Positions 16,189 to 25,575 of a stretch of 58,564 bases of DNA are shown piece after piece. The notes under the pieces were generated by a model, which saw nothing but the letters and a program-made list of their open reading frames with translations, did not search any database and was not told the DNA's origin. How positions within the stretch are numbered: position 1 is the first letter of the stretch; every line of letters begins with the position of its first letter. The stretch spans positions 1 to 58,564 of the forward strand of contig RXJP01000056.1 in the NCBI GenBank assembly GCA_003963315.1, given 5' to 3'. The DNA comes from Rhodocyclaceae bacterium (GTDB taxonomy: Bacteria > Pseudomonadota > Gammaproteobacteria > Burkholderiales > Rhodocyclaceae). A program made the position numbers and the translations under genes.

Positions 16189-17592
16189 ATGGCGTCCCTG
16201 CTCGCCGCCCTCAGGCAAACCGTCGGCGACCGTCACGTCCTGACCGCCGACGAAGACACGGCCTCCTACACCGCCGACTGGCGCGGTCGCTACCAGGGGC
16301 AAGCCCTCTGCGTGGTGCGTCCCGGCAATGCCGAGGAAGCGGCCACGGTCGTGCGCCTGTGCGTCGCGGCCGGCGTGGCCGTAGTGCCCCAGGGCGGCAA
16401 CACCGGGCTATGCGGCGGTGCCACGCCCATGGGGCTGTGCCCGGAAGTGGTGGTTAGCCTCACCCGCATGAAAACCATCCGCGTCGTGGACAAGGACAAC
16501 AACACCCTCACCGTGGAAGCCGGCTGCACCCTGCACGACGCGCAGCAGGCGGCTGCCGGCGCCGGACGTTTCTTCCCCTTGTCCCTGGCGGCGGAAGGCA
16601 CCGCCACCATCGGCGGCAATCTCTCCACCAATGCCGGCGGCGTGCAGGTGCTGCGCTATGGCAACACCCGCGACCTGGTGCTGGGCATTGAGGCTGTGCT
16701 GCCCGACGGCCGCCTATGGAACGGCCTGCGCGGCCTGCGCAAGGACAACACCGGCTACGATCTGAAGCATTTGTTCATCGGCGCCGAGGGCACTTTGGGG
16801 CTGATTACCGCCGCGGTGCTCAAGCTGTTTCCCGCGCCCCGGGTCAAGGCCACCGCCTGGGTGGCCGTGGCCGATCCCGCCGCCGCCGTGGCCTTGCTGT
16901 CGCGCCTGCGGGAAACCGTGGGTGACCGGGTCACCGCGTTTGAAATCGTCGGCCGCGAGGCCCTCGACCTGGTGCTGAAACACATCCCCAACAGCCGCGA
17001 GCCCTGCGCCGATAAACACGCCTGGCAGGCCTTGGTCGAACTCTCCGACACCCTGGTTGGCGATCTGGTCACACCCCTGGAACAGGTGCTGATGGCTGCC
17101 TCCGAAGCCGGGCAAGTACTGGATGCCGTCATCGCCAACAGCGAAGCCCAGGCCGCCGCCCTGTGGTCCCTGCGGGAGAACGTCTCCGAAGCCCAGCGCA
17201 TCGAAGGCATCTCCATCAAGCACGATGTCGCGGTGCCCGTCTCCCGCATCGCCGAGTTCATCAGTCGGGCCGATGCCTTGCTGGAAGAAAAATTTCCCGG
17301 CCTGCGCATTGTCTGCTTCGGTCATATCGGTGACGGCAATCTCCACTACAACCAATCCAAACCTGCGGCCCAGGACAATGCCGCCTTCATCACCCAGAGC
17401 GACGCGGTGAACCTCGTGGTGCACGATCTGGTGCACCAACTGGGCGGCTCCATTTCCGCCGAACACGGTCTCGGCCAGCTCAAGCGGGAAGAAGTGCTGC
17501 GCTACAAGAGCGAGGTGGAGATGGACATGATGCGCGCCGTGAAGAAAGCCCTCGACCCCAAGGGCTTGATGAATCCCGGCAAGGTGCTCTGA
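16189..17592 (+). CDS. FAD-linked D-2-hydroxyacid dehydrogenase (GlcD/D2HGDH-like)
   Basis: A 467-residue flavoprotein of the FAD_binding_4 / FAD-oxidase_C family. The N-terminal half holds the PCMH-type FAD domain (VVRPGNAEEAATVVRLC, then VVPQGGNTGLCGGATP around residue 66 and NLSTNAGGVQVLRYGNTRD near 145). The C-terminal half has the substrate domain with FGHIGDGNLHYN and the ending SAEHGLGQLKREE, which carries metal- and substrate-binding His/Glu residues of D-2-hydroxyglutarate and D-lactate dehydrogenases. Electrons normally pass to an electron-transfer flavoprotein or the respiratory chain. The gene starts nine bases after rimO, so cotranscription is possible. The precise 2-hydroxyacid cannot be assigned. 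Confidence 0.9.
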   Translation: MASLLAALRQTVGDRHVLTADEDTASYTADWRGRYQGQALCVVRPGNAEEAATVVRLCVAAGVAVVPQGGNTGLCGGATPMGLCPEVVVSLTRMKTIRVVDKDNNTLTVEAGCTLHDAQQAAAGAGRFFPLSLAAEGTATIGGNLSTNAGGVQVLRYGNTRDLVLGIEAVLPDGRLWNGLRGLRKDNTGYDLKHLFIGAEGTLGLITAAVLKLFPAPRVKATAWVAVADPAAAVALLSRLRETVGDRVTAFEIVGREALDLVLKHIPNSREPCADKHAWQALVELSDTLVGDLVTPLEQVLMAASEAGQVLDAVIANSEAQAAALWSLRENVSEAQRIEGISIKHDVAVPVSRIAEFISRADALLEEKFPGLRIVCFGHIGDGNLHYNQSKPAAQDNAAFITQSDAVNLVVHDLVHQLGGSISAEHGLGQLKREEVLRYKSEVEMDMMRAVKKALDPKGLMNPGKVL

Positions 17593-17611
17593 AAATTTTT
17601 ACTCAAAAGTC

Positions 17612-17640
17612 TTTACAGCCATTGCACACCTGCCTATAAT
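17612..17640 (+). promoter_or_regulatory. Sigma-70 promoter of tRNA-Ala
   Basis: TTTACA (17612-17617) and a perfect TATAAT (17635-17640) are separated by 17 bases. The tRNA 5' end lies 16 bases downstream of the -10. GCGCG follows the -10, a GC-rich discriminator like those of stringently controlled stable RNA genes. Confidence 0.85.
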
Positions 17641-17655
17641 GCGCGTCTCTTGTTT

Positions 17656-17731
<76 letters not shown>

Positions 17732-17734
17732 AAT

Positions 17735-17769
17735 AAAAAAAGCCCGTCGGAAATTCCGACGGGCTTTTT
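17735..17769 (+). terminator. Rho-independent terminator of tRNA-Ala
   Basis: AAAAAGCCCGTCGG and CCGACGGGCTTTTT form a long GC-rich stem with a five-base loop (AAATT) and end in a T-run. It is symmetrical, so it could also stop transcription from the other strand. Confidence 0.94.
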
Positions 17770-17930
17770 GCTTTTCCGCCCTCGGATTTTCCCGTCGCCG
17801 GCGGCGGGAGAGGGGAGGCGGACAGGTATAATTTTGCTCCGGCGATTCTTGCCCCGATGGATGCAATCGCCCTCCTGTTTCCGCACTCCGTTTTCGCACC
17901 CGTTTTCGTTCTCCCTCCGGCGTTCCTACC

Positions 17931-20900
17931 ATGCCCCAAATCCTCAAGCTGCGCGGCACCGCCGCCTTTTCCGCTTCCCGTCAGTCCCGCCTGGTCGAGC
18001 AAATCCGTGCCGTGGCGCCGGGGCTTGCCGGCCTCCAGGCCGAACACTGGTATTTCGTGGAAACGGAAAGCGTCCTGCCCGAGGCCGAGCAGGCCCGCCT
18101 CAAGGATCTGCTGGGTATTCCCGCCGCATTGCCGGCGGAGGCGGCCGGTGAGTTGCTGCTGGTAACGCCTCGCATCGGCACCATTTCTCCCTGGGCCTCC
18201 AAGGCCACGGACATTGCCCGCAATTGCGGCTTTGCCGGCGTCCACCGCATTGAGCGCGGCATCGCCTACCACCTGGCCGGCAAGGGCTTGGATATTGCCG
18301 CCATCGCCGCCAAGTTGCACGACCGCATGACCGAATCGGTGCTGAACAGCCTCGACCAAGGCGAGCAACTGTTCCGCCATTTCGATCCCCAGCCCCTGAC
18401 CACGGTGGATATCCTGGCCGGCGGCCGCGCCGCCCTGGTGGCTGCCAACGGCGAACTGGGCCTGGCCCTGTCCGAGGACGAAATCGACTACCTGGTGAGC
18501 AACTTCACCAAGCTGGGCCGCAACCCCACCGACGTGGAGTTGATGATGTTCGCCCAGGCCAACTCCGAACATTGCCGCCACAAGATTTTCAACGCCAGTT
18601 GGACGGTGGACGGCCAGGACCAATCCCATTCCCTGTTCGGCATGATCCGCGAGACCCACAAGGCCCATCCCGAGGGCACGGTAGTGGCCTACTCCGACAA
18701 CGCTTCCGTGGTGGAAGGCGCGACCATCCAGCGCTTCTATCCCCGCGCCGATGGCGGCTACGCCTATTCGGAAGAAAAGACCCACATCCTGGCCAAGGTG
18801 GAAACCCACAACCATCCCACCGCCATCGCCCCCTTTGCCGGCGCCGCCACCGGTTCCGGCGGTGAGATCCGCGACGAGGGCGCCACCGGCCGGGGCTCCA
18901 AGCCCAAGGCCGGCCTCTGCGGTTTCTCCGTTTCCGACCTGAATATCCCCGGCTACAAGCAGCCCTGGGAATCCGGCTACGGCAAGCCCGAACGCATCGC
19001 CTCCAGCCTCGACATCATGATCGAGGGCCCCCTCGGCGCCGCCGCCTTCAACAACGAATTCGGCCGCCCCAACCTGGCCGGTTATTTCCGCACCTTCGAG
19101 CAGGAATTCAAGGGCGAGATGCGGGGCTACCACAAGCCCATCATGATCGCCGGCGGCGTCGGCAATATCGCCGACCGGGATTCCTTCAAGATCAAGTTCA
19201 AACCCGGTTCCCTGCTGATCCAGCTGGGCGGCCCCGGCATGCTCATCGGCCTCGGCGGCGGCGCGGCTTCCTCCATGGCCACCGGCGCCAACACCGCCGA
19301 CCTGGACTTCGCTTCCGTGCAGCGGGGCAATCCGGAAATCCAGCGGCGTGCCCAGGAGGTCATCGACCGCTGCTGGCAGATGGGTGAGCGCAATCCCATC
19401 CTGGCCATCCACGATGTGGGTGCCGGCGGCATCTCCAACGCCATGCCCGAGTTGGCCCACGACGCCGGTTGCGGCGCCAAGTTCGATCTGCGCGCACTGC
19501 CCTCCGAAGAACCCGGCATGTCGCCGCGCGAGATTTGGAGCAACGAATCGCAAGAGCGCTACGTCCTCGCCATCGCGCCGGAGCGCCTGGAAGAATTCCG
19601 CGCCCTGTGTGAGCGGGAACGTTGCCCCTTCGCCGTGCTGGGTGTCGCCACCGACGACGACCATCTCGAAGTCAAGGACGACGTGTTCGGCAACAAGCCG
19701 GTGGACATGCCCATGGAAGTGCTGCTGGGCAAGCCGCCCAAGATGCACCGTAACGCCGCCCATGCTGCGATCGAGGTGCAGGGCTTCGACACCACCGGCC
19801 TCGAGCTCAAGGAGGCTGCCGAGCGCGTGCTGCGCCTGCCTGCCGTGGCCAGCAAGAGCTTCCTCATCACCATCGGCGACCGCACCGTGGGCGGCTTCAC
19901 CGCCCGCGACCAGTTCGTCGGTCCCTGGCAGGTGCCCGTGGCCGATGTGGCGGTGACCGCCATGGGCTACGACACGACGCTGGGCGAGTGCTTCGCCATG
20001 GGCGAGCGGACCCCCATCGCCCTGGTGGATGCTGCCGCGTCCGGCCGCATGGCCGTGGGCGAAGCCATCACCAACATCGCCGCCGCCTCCATCGCCAAGC
20101 TTGGCGACATCAAGCTTTCCGCCAACTGGATGGCCGCCGCCGGCCACGGCCATGAGGACGCGGCCCTGTTCGACACGGTGAAGGCCGTGGGCCTGGCGTT
20201 CTGCCCGCAACTGGGCGTCGCCATTCCCGTGGGCAAGGATTCCCTGTCCATGCGCACCCGCTGGGAAGATCAGGGCGAAGCGAAACAAGTCACCGCGCCC
20301 CTGTCCCTCATCGTCACGTCCTTCGCCCCCTGCGCCGATGTGCGCAAGACCCTCACCCCCCAATTGCGGGCTGATGCCGAAGTGGGCGAAACCGAACTGC
20401 TGCTCATCGACCTCGGCCAAGGTAAGAACCGCCTGGGCGGCTCCGCCCTGGCGCAAGTCTTCGGTGAGGGGGCCAAGATGTCCGCCGCCGCTGTGCCCGA
20501 TGCCGACGTGGAAAGCCTCAAGGCCTTCTTCAACGTCATCCAGAAACTGAACGGCGAAGGCAAACTGCTGGCCTACCACGACCGTTCCGACGGCGGCCTG
20601 TTCGCCGCCGTGTGCGAAATGGCCTTCGCTTCCCGCGTCGGCGTATCCCTCAATATGGATGCCCTTTGCTACGACGATCTGATGAACGACGTGGACGGCA
20701 TCGAGCGCGGTCCCCGGGTCATCGAAGGCCGCTTCAACGACAAGCTCATGTCCGCCCTGTTCAACGAAGAACTGGGCGCCGTGGTGCAGATCCGTCACGC
20801 CGACCGCAGCGCCGTGATGCAGGCTTTGCGCGAGGCCGGCCTCGGTAAGTGCAGCCATCTCATCGGCAACACCAATACCGCCGACGAAGTGCGCATCTGG

Positions 20901-21920
20901 CGCAATGCCAAGCAGGCCTTCAAGGCCACCCGCGCCGAGCTGCAACAGATCTGGAGCGAAGTCAGCTTCCGCATCGCCAGCCTGCGGGATGACCCCGCCT
21001 GCGCCAAGGAAGAGTTCGACGCCATAGTCGACATGAATCCCGGCCTGACGGTGCAACTGACTTTCGACCCCACCCGCTTGGCGGGGGGCCAGTTAGAAGC
21101 CCCCGCCCGGGCGGGGGATGGGGGGCGGGGTCGTGACTTGGGCGCAGCCGCAATCCTGGGCCAGCGGCCCAAGATTGCGATACTGCGAGAGCAGGGGGTG
21201 AACGGCCAAGTGGAAATGGCCGCCGCCTTCGACCGCGCCGGCTTCGCCAGCGTGGACGTGCACATGTCCGACCTGCAATCCGGCCGCGTCAAGCTGGCCG
21301 ATTTCGTCGGCCTTGCCGCCTGCGGCGGCTTCTCCTACGGCGATGTGCTGGGGGCGGGGCAGGGCTGGGCCAAGTCCATCCTTTTCAACAGCCGCCTCAA
21401 GGACGAATTCGCCGCCTTCTTCCACCGCGCCGACACCTTCGCCCTGGGCGTCTGCAACGGCTGCCAGATGATGAGCAACCTGGCTTCCATCATCCCCGGC
21501 GCCGACGCCTGGCCCACCTTCCACCGCAACCGCAGCGAGCAGTTCGAAGCCCGCTTCGTCATGGTGGAAATCCCCGAGTCGCCCTCCATCCTGTTCAAGG
21601 GCATGGGCGGCAGCAAGGTGCCGGTGGTGGTGTCCCACGGCGAAGGCCGCGCCGTCTTTGCTGGCGATAGCGCCAAGGCCATCACCGCTTTGCGCTATAT
21701 CGACAACAAGGGCGCCGTCGCCACCACCTATCCCTTCAATCCCAACGGTTCCCCCGAGGGCATCACCGGCGTCACCACCGCCGATGGCCGCTTCACCATC
21801 ATGATGCCCCACCCCGAACGGGTCTTCCGTACGGTGCAGATGTCCTGGCATCCCGAAGGCATGGGCGAGGACAGCCCCTGGATGGCCATGTTCCGCAACG
21901 CCTGCCAGTGGGTGGGCTGA
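17931..21920 (+). CDS. purL: Phosphoribosylformylglycinamidine synthase (large single-chain type)
   Basis: PurL converts FGAR, ATP and glutamine to FGAM in purine synthesis. At 1329 residues it is somewhat longer than the usual proteobacterial enzyme of about 1290-1310. Order: N-terminal PurS-like domain (about 1-145), two AIRS-type ATP-binding/catalytic halves (including [19 protein letters not shown] and [11 protein letters not shown]), then a class I glutamine amidotransferase with the nucleophile Cys1175 (GVCNGCQMM) and HPERVFR. The extra length is a linker just before the amidotransferase (between [11 protein letters not shown] and [13 protein letters not shown]), where a GC-rich repeat element at 21096-21136 is translated in frame. 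The gene stands alone behind the tRNA terminator. Confidence 0.97.
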   Translation: MPQILKLRGTAAFSASRQSRLVEQIRAVAPGLAGLQAEHWYFVETESVLPEAEQARLKDLLGIPAALPAEAAGELLLVTPRIGTISPWASKATDIARNCGFAGVHRIERGIAYHLAGKGLDIAAIAAKLHDRMTESVLNSLDQGEQLFRHFDPQPLTTVDILAGGRAALVAANGELGLALSEDEIDYLVSNFTKLGRNPTDVELMMFAQANSEHCRHKIFNASWTVDGQDQSHSLFGMIRETHKAHPEGTVVAYSDNASVVEGATIQRFYPRADGGYAYSEEKTHILAKVETHNHPTAIAPFAGAATGSGGEIRDEGATGRGSKPKAGLCGFSVSDLNIPGYKQPWESGYGKPERIASSLDIMIEGPLGAAAFNNEFGRPNLAGYFRTFEQEFKGEMRGYHKPIMIAGGVGNIADRDSFKIKFKPGSLLIQLGGPGMLIGLGGGAASSMATGANTADLDFASVQRGNPEIQRRAQEVIDRCWQMGERNPILAIHDVGAGGISNAMPELAHDAGCGAKFDLRALPSEEPGMSPREIWSNESQERYVLAIAPERLEEFRALCERERCPFAVLGVATDDDHLEVKDDVFGNKPVDMPMEVLLGKPPKMHRNAAHAAIEVQGFDTTGLELKEAAERVLRLPAVASKSFLITIGDRTVGGFTARDQFVGPWQVPVADVAVTAMGYDTTLGECFAMGERTPIALVDAAASGRMAVGEAITNIAAASIAKLGDIKLSANWMAAAGHGHEDAALFDTVKAVGLAFCPQLGVAIPVGKDSLSMRTRWEDQGEAKQVTAPLSLIVTSFAPCADVRKTLTPQLRADAEVGETELLLIDLGQGKNRLGGSALAQVFGEGAKMSAAAVPDADVESLKAFFNVIQKLNGEGKLLAYHDRSDGGLFAAVCEMAFASRVGVSLNMDALCYDDLMNDVDGIERGPRVIEGRFNDKLMSALFNEELGAVVQIRHADRSAVMQALREAGLGKCSHLIGNTNTADEVRIWRNAKQAFKATRAELQQIWSEVSFRIASLRDDPACAKEEFDAIVDMNPGLTVQLTFDPTRLAGGQLEAPARAGDGGRGRDLGAAAILGQRPKIAILREQGVNGQVEMAAAFDRAGFASVDVHMSDLQSGRVKLADFVGLAACGGFSYGDVLGAGQGWAKSILFNSRLKDEFAAFFHRADTFALGVCNGCQMMSNLASIIPGADAWPTFHRNRSEQFEARFVMVEIPESPSILFKGMGGSKVPVVVSHGEGRAVFAGDSAKAITALRYIDNKGAVATTYPFNPNGSPEGITGVTTADGRFTIMMPHPERVFRTVQMSWHPEGMGEDSPWMAMFRNACQWVG
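21096..21136. repeat. Compact GC-rich repeat inside purL coding sequence
   Basis: The palindrome at 21100-21117 is CCCCCGCCCGGGCGGGGG. It is followed by a G-rich tail (ATGGGGGGCGGGGTC). The same palindrome and tail occur at 49338-49378 in an intergenic gap, which identifies this as a mobile repeat rather than ordinary coding sequence. It is read in frame as an Ala/Arg/Gly-rich linker between the synthetase and amidotransferase domains of PurL. Confidence 0.82.
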
Positions 21921-21960
21921 GGTCTTCTCAAACTGTTTTGACGTTGATCGACAAGCAAAC

Positions 21961-22062
21961 ACCGTAACCCCCCCGCCCCCCTTGTCAGGGGGGAGTTCGA
22001 GCGGCGATGCTGGGTGCAGCAGGCCCCTCCCCTGATAAGGGGAGGACGGGAGGGGTTACGGT
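21961..22062. repeat. Palindromic repeat pair, heads inward
   Basis: The left arm (21961-21995) runs ACCGTAAC, C-tract, then the core CCCCCCTTGTCAGGGGGG. The right arm (22024-22062) is CCCCTCCCCTGATAAGGGG plus a tail ending GGGGTTACGGT. The outermost ACCGTAACC and GGTTACGGT are exact complements. The spacer is about 28 bases. The pair lies between purL and the palindromes upstream of the nucleotidyltransferase-fold gene. Confidence 0.9.
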
Positions 22063-22085
22063 TCTCCGCAAGCTTCAAGAATGTC

Positions 22086-22164
22086 CCATACCCCATAGTT
22101 CTAAAAATCATGGGGTATGTTTGTGTTAGAGTGATACCCCATAAAAACCGAAATCATGGGGTAT
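22086..22164 (+). promoter_or_regulatory. Two ATACCCCAT/ATGGGGTAT palindromes, likely operator
   Basis: Two interrupted inverted repeats lie in tandem. The first has CATACCCCAT paired with ATGGGGTATG (about 22087-22119), the second has ATACCCCAT paired with ATGGGGTAT (about 22134-22164). The right halves share ATCATGGGGTATGTT exactly. They sit immediately before the GTG start of the next gene. Duplicated palindromes at such a position usually mean a repressor or autoregulatory site. The regulator is unknown. Confidence 0.7.
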
Positions 22165-22169
22165 GTTCC

Positions 22170-23207
22170 GTGGGGAATGCCTTGGCCCAGCCGCTCTACC
22201 GTTTGCATGAATTGGCTTTCCGTACCCAGTACGGCGAGTTGAAAGAGCGCGTCCAATTTGCCGGCGACCTGCTGCCGGGAACTCCGGGTTCTTTGGCGCT
22301 TCGTACCGGTAGTGGGCGGGGGTACTGGTATCGGGTGTTCAACAGCGTACCGGGCAAGACGGCAGAAACCCTGGTGGCGAAAGAAGGGGATGAGGCAGCG
22401 CTGGAAAACATGCGGCTGCGCATGGGGCTCAGCGAGTGGATCACCGATCAAGTCTCCGCCCTGCGCAAACTGGGTTTCCAAGTGGCGGACAAGAAAACGG
22501 CGCGGGTGCTGGTGGAACTCCACAACCGGGGCGCTTTCGATGCCGGGCTGGTGCTGGTGGGCATCCTGGGCTATATGGCCTGGCTCAACGAATTAGGCAT
22601 CAGGGCCGTGTCGGCCCGAACCCTGGATGTGGACCTGGCCCGTCGTCAGCAACTCAAGCTGGCCACGCCCCTTCCTTTTCTGGACACCATGAAAGCCACC
22701 GGTTTGCCCTTCGTTGCCGTACCAGGTTTGCCTTCCACCGCGCCGTCCACCTCGGTCAAGTTGCCGGGAGTGGAAGGTTTGCGGGTGGATGTATTGGCGC
22801 CGGGAAAAACCCTGGGGGCAGCCATCGCCGTGCCGGAGATGGAATGGACCGCCCAGGCCATCCCCCATTACGACTATCTCCTGGCCGATGCCGAGCCAGC
22901 GGCCATGTTGGCCGGCGGGCATTGCATTCCCGTTCGCCTGCCCCAGGCGGCACGGCTGGTGTGGCACAAGCTCTATGCCGCCACCCAGCGCAAGGGCGCG
23001 GCGGAAAAAGCGGCCAAGGATGAACACCAAGCCCTGGTGTTGGGGGCAGTGCTGGCGGATGAAGAGTCCCGCGCCCTGACCCGCGCCTTCGCCGATGCCC
23101 CCACCGCCATGACGCGGCCGATACATACTATGAAGAAACGTCTGTCCGCCAAGGCCGCTGCCCATCCCGCCCTGGTGGACATCCTGGCCAAATGTTTGAA
23201 AGATTGA
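22170..23207 (+). CDS. GSU2403-type nucleotidyltransferase-fold protein
   Basis: A 345-residue protein that I match to the GSU2403 / NTP_transf_8 nucleotidyltransferase-fold family on its central pattern: a G-[LIV]-x-Y segment (VLVGILGYMAWLNELGIRA) then TLDVDLAR, with the DxD acid pair at D153 and D155, followed by a LRVDVLAPG strand. These three pieces fit a minimal nucleotidyltransferase core. Function of the family is not established; relatives in the fold include toxins and antibiotic-modifying enzymes. The start is a GTG at 22170; an in-frame ATG at 22110 would translate the palindromes and is less likely. It ends six bases before the relA start, so it may be cotranscribed with relA. The identification is moderate. 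Confidence 0.7.
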   Translation: MGNALAQPLYRLHELAFRTQYGELKERVQFAGDLLPGTPGSLALRTGSGRGYWYRVFNSVPGKTAETLVAKEGDEAALENMRLRMGLSEWITDQVSALRKLGFQVADKKTARVLVELHNRGAFDAGLVLVGILGYMAWLNELGIRAVSARTLDVDLARRQQLKLATPLPFLDTMKATGLPFVAVPGLPSTAPSTSVKLPGVEGLRVDVLAPGKTLGAAIAVPEMEWTAQAIPHYDYLLADAEPAAMLAGGHCIPVRLPQAARLVWHKLYAATQRKGAAEKAAKDEHQALVLGAVLADEESRALTRAFADAPTAMTRPIHTMKKRLSAKAAAHPALVDILAKCLKD

Positions 23208-23213
23208 TCCCCC

Positions 23214-25430
23214 ATGGTTTCCGTCGTTAACGCCGTTGCCGCCAATGCCCAAGCCGCCGACCAGCTCCATCTGGCGGAGACGGGGCTGGATGCTGCCGGC
23301 AGGTTGCAGCTCAAGGCCGCCTTTGATTACGCCCAGGCCAGTTATGGCGAGCGCTCCCTCGGCACCGGCGAACCGGCCCTGACCCATGCCGTGGCCATGG
23401 CAGCCATCATGGCCGGGCAGAACCACGACCTGGATACCCGCGTCGCCGCGCTGCTGTTCGATGTCTTCAGCGACGTGGCCGACTGCCGGGAAAGTCTGCA
23501 AGAAAAATTCGGCCCCGCCGTGGCGCACATGGTGCTGGGCCTCCAGCGCCTCGCCCCCCTGCGCCTGCTCACCCGCGGCGAAGGCGAGGGCCAGAAGCAG
23601 GGCGTCCAGGCCCAGACCGAAATCCTGCGCAAGATGCTGCTGGCCATGGTGGAGGACATCCGCGTCGTCATGCTGCGCCTGGCTTCCCGCACCCAAACCC
23701 TGCGCTGGCTGTCGGAGCAGAAGGACGCCGCCTTCGAGCCCCTGCGCCTCGAGTTCGCCCGGGAGAGCCTGGACATCTACGCCCCCCTGGCCAACCGCCT
23801 TGGCGTCTGGCAGTTCAAATGGGAACTGGAAGATCTGTCCTTCCGCTTCCTCGAGCCCGCCACCTACAAGCGCATCGCCAAGATGTTGGACGAAAAGCGC
23901 CTGGAGCGGGAAGCCTTCATCACCAATGCCGTGCGCCGCATCCGCGATGAGCTGGCGGCCATGGGCGTCAAGGCCGAAGTCTATGGCCGGCCCAAGCACA
24001 TCTACAGCATCTGGAACAAGATGCGGGCCAAGCATCTCGACTTTGAACAGGTCTACGACATCCGCGCCCTGCGCGTGATCGTGGACGAAGTGAAGGACTG
24101 CTACGCCGCCCTGGGCCTGGTGCACCAGCTCTGGCAGCCGGTGCACGGCGAGTTCGACGACTACATCAGCCAGCCCAAGGGCAACAACTACCGTTCCCTG
24201 CACACCGCCGTGCTGGCGGAAGACGGCCGCGCCCTGGAAGTGCAAATCCGCACCCGGGAGATGCACGAACATGCCGAACTGGGCGTGGCCGCCCACTGGC
24301 GCTACAAGGAATCCGGCGCGCCCACGGTGGCCGATTCCGACTACGACGAAAAAATCGCCCTGCTGCGCAGCCTGCTCTCGTGGCGCGACGAGGTGACGGA
24401 TTCCTCCCACTGGCAAAGCCAGTTCAAGCGCGCCGCCCTGGACGACACCATCTACGTGCTCACCCCCCAGGGCCGGGTCATCGACCTGCCCCGGGGCGCG
24501 ACACCCATCGACTTCGCCTATCGCCTGCACACCGACCTGGGCCACCGCTGCCGCGGCGCCAAGGTGGACGGCCATCTGGTGCCCCTCAACCGGCCGCTGA
24601 TGAACGGCCAACGGGTGGATGTGGTGGTTGCCAAGAGCGGCGGGCCTTCCCGCGATTGGCTCAACCCTACCCAGGGTTATCTCGCCACCGCCGGCGCCCG
24701 GCGCAAGGTGAAGCAATGGTTCACCGCCCAGGAAGAAGCGGAAGTGCTCGCCCTGGGGCGGGCCTTCGTCACCAAGGAACTGCAAAGGGAAGGGTGGGGT
24801 GGCAAAAGCGGCCAAGCGAATCTCGAAGACCTGGCCCACAAGCTGGGGTTCAAGAACGCCGACACCATGTTCCGCGTCGCCGGCCACGGCGAACTGGGCC
24901 AACGGGCCATCCACACCGCCCTGCATGGCGTACCGGCCGATGCCGTGGTGGAACAGGAAATCGTCACCCGGCGCAGCAAGGCCGGCGATTCCAAGGTGCT
25001 CATCGTCGGTGTGGACAAACTGCTCACCCAACTGGGCCGCTGCTGCAAACCCGCGCCGCCGGATGCCATCTCCGGCTTCGTCACCCGTGGCAAGGGCGTC
25101 TCCATCCACCGGGTGGTGTGCCCCAACTACCGCAATATGGCGGCCCGCAATCCCGAGCGCGTCATCTCCGCCGAATGGGGGCAGGGCCAGCTTGAATCCC
25201 TTTACGCCATCGACCTCATCGTCGAGTCCAACGACCGCCAAGGCCTGCTGCGGGATATTTCCGAAGTGTTCTCCAAGGAAAAACTCAACGTCACCGCCGT
25301 GAACACCCTCTCCAAGGGCAGCACCGCCCGCATGCGCTTCACTGTGGAAATCCCCGGCACCGCCTCATTGCAGCGTATCTACGCGCTGCTGGGGGAGGTA
25401 CCGGGGGTGCATTCGGTGGGGCGGGGGTGA
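23214..25430 (+). CDS. relA: (p)ppGpp synthetase, RelA type
   Basis: A 738-residue RSH protein that makes (p)ppGpp on starved ribosomes. The N-terminal hydrolase-like domain (about 40-190) lacks the His-Asp pair: the segment that reads LLHDxxED in SpoT reads LLFDVFSD here, so only synthesis is expected. The synthetase domain (about 250-370) has GRPKHIYSIWNKM, YDIRALRVIV, GNNYRSLHTAV and EVQIRTREMHEHAELG. TGS (about 405-465), a Zn-finger-like CCKPAPPD segment and a C-terminal ACT domain follow. The start is an ATG at 23214, six bases after the nucleotidyltransferase-fold gene. This is the monofunctional RelA; a SpoT paralogue would be expected elsewhere. Confidence 0.93.
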   Translation: MVSVVNAVAANAQAADQLHLAETGLDAAGRLQLKAAFDYAQASYGERSLGTGEPALTHAVAMAAIMAGQNHDLDTRVAALLFDVFSDVADCRESLQEKFGPAVAHMVLGLQRLAPLRLLTRGEGEGQKQGVQAQTEILRKMLLAMVEDIRVVMLRLASRTQTLRWLSEQKDAAFEPLRLEFARESLDIYAPLANRLGVWQFKWELEDLSFRFLEPATYKRIAKMLDEKRLEREAFITNAVRRIRDELAAMGVKAEVYGRPKHIYSIWNKMRAKHLDFEQVYDIRALRVIVDEVKDCYAALGLVHQLWQPVHGEFDDYISQPKGNNYRSLHTAVLAEDGRALEVQIRTREMHEHAELGVAAHWRYKESGAPTVADSDYDEKIALLRSLLSWRDEVTDSSHWQSQFKRAALDDTIYVLTPQGRVIDLPRGATPIDFAYRLHTDLGHRCRGAKVDGHLVPLNRPLMNGQRVDVVVAKSGGPSRDWLNPTQGYLATAGARRKVKQWFTAQEEAEVLALGRAFVTKELQREGWGGKSGQANLEDLAHKLGFKNADTMFRVAGHGELGQRAIHTALHGVPADAVVEQEIVTRRSKAGDSKVLIVGVDKLLTQLGRCCKPAPPDAISGFVTRGKGVSIHRVVCPNYRNMAARNPERVISAEWGQGQLESLYAIDLIVESNDRQGLLRDISEVFSKEKLNVTAVNTLSKGSTARMRFTVEIPGTASLQRIYALLGEVPGVHSVGRG

Positions 25431-25510
25431 AGGGAAAGCGCGAGGGGATGACTGCGCTTTTAAATCAGTAACGGCAAGGCAATAAATCCAACGTTTGAGA
25501 TAACCAGTTC

Positions 25511-25539
25511 GTGCAATCGGCGCGTAGCGCCGATTGCAC
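25511..25539. repeat. Perfect 13-bp hairpin (REP-like)
   Basis: GTGCAATCGGCGC and GCGCCGATTGCAC are exact complements around a three-base loop. The unit is followed by GGGCTACA, as in many REP-like hairpins built on GTGCAAT arms. It lies 80 bases after relA and 36 before the end of the convergent abortive-infection gene and could also serve as a bidirectional terminator, although no T-run is present. Confidence 0.75.
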
Positions 25540-25575
25540 AGGGCTACATTGACCGAGAGGTTAGCCCGCACTTGG

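Noticed and set aside
22170-23207. HipA-type toxin kinase
   Set aside because: Size and genomic position suggested it at first, but the kinase motifs are missing and the TLDVDLAR segment fits a nucleotidyltransferase fold.
22593-25241. Minus-strand frame of about 880 codons opposite relA
   Set aside because: Same kind of shadow; no family sequence, and relA on the plus strand is certain.
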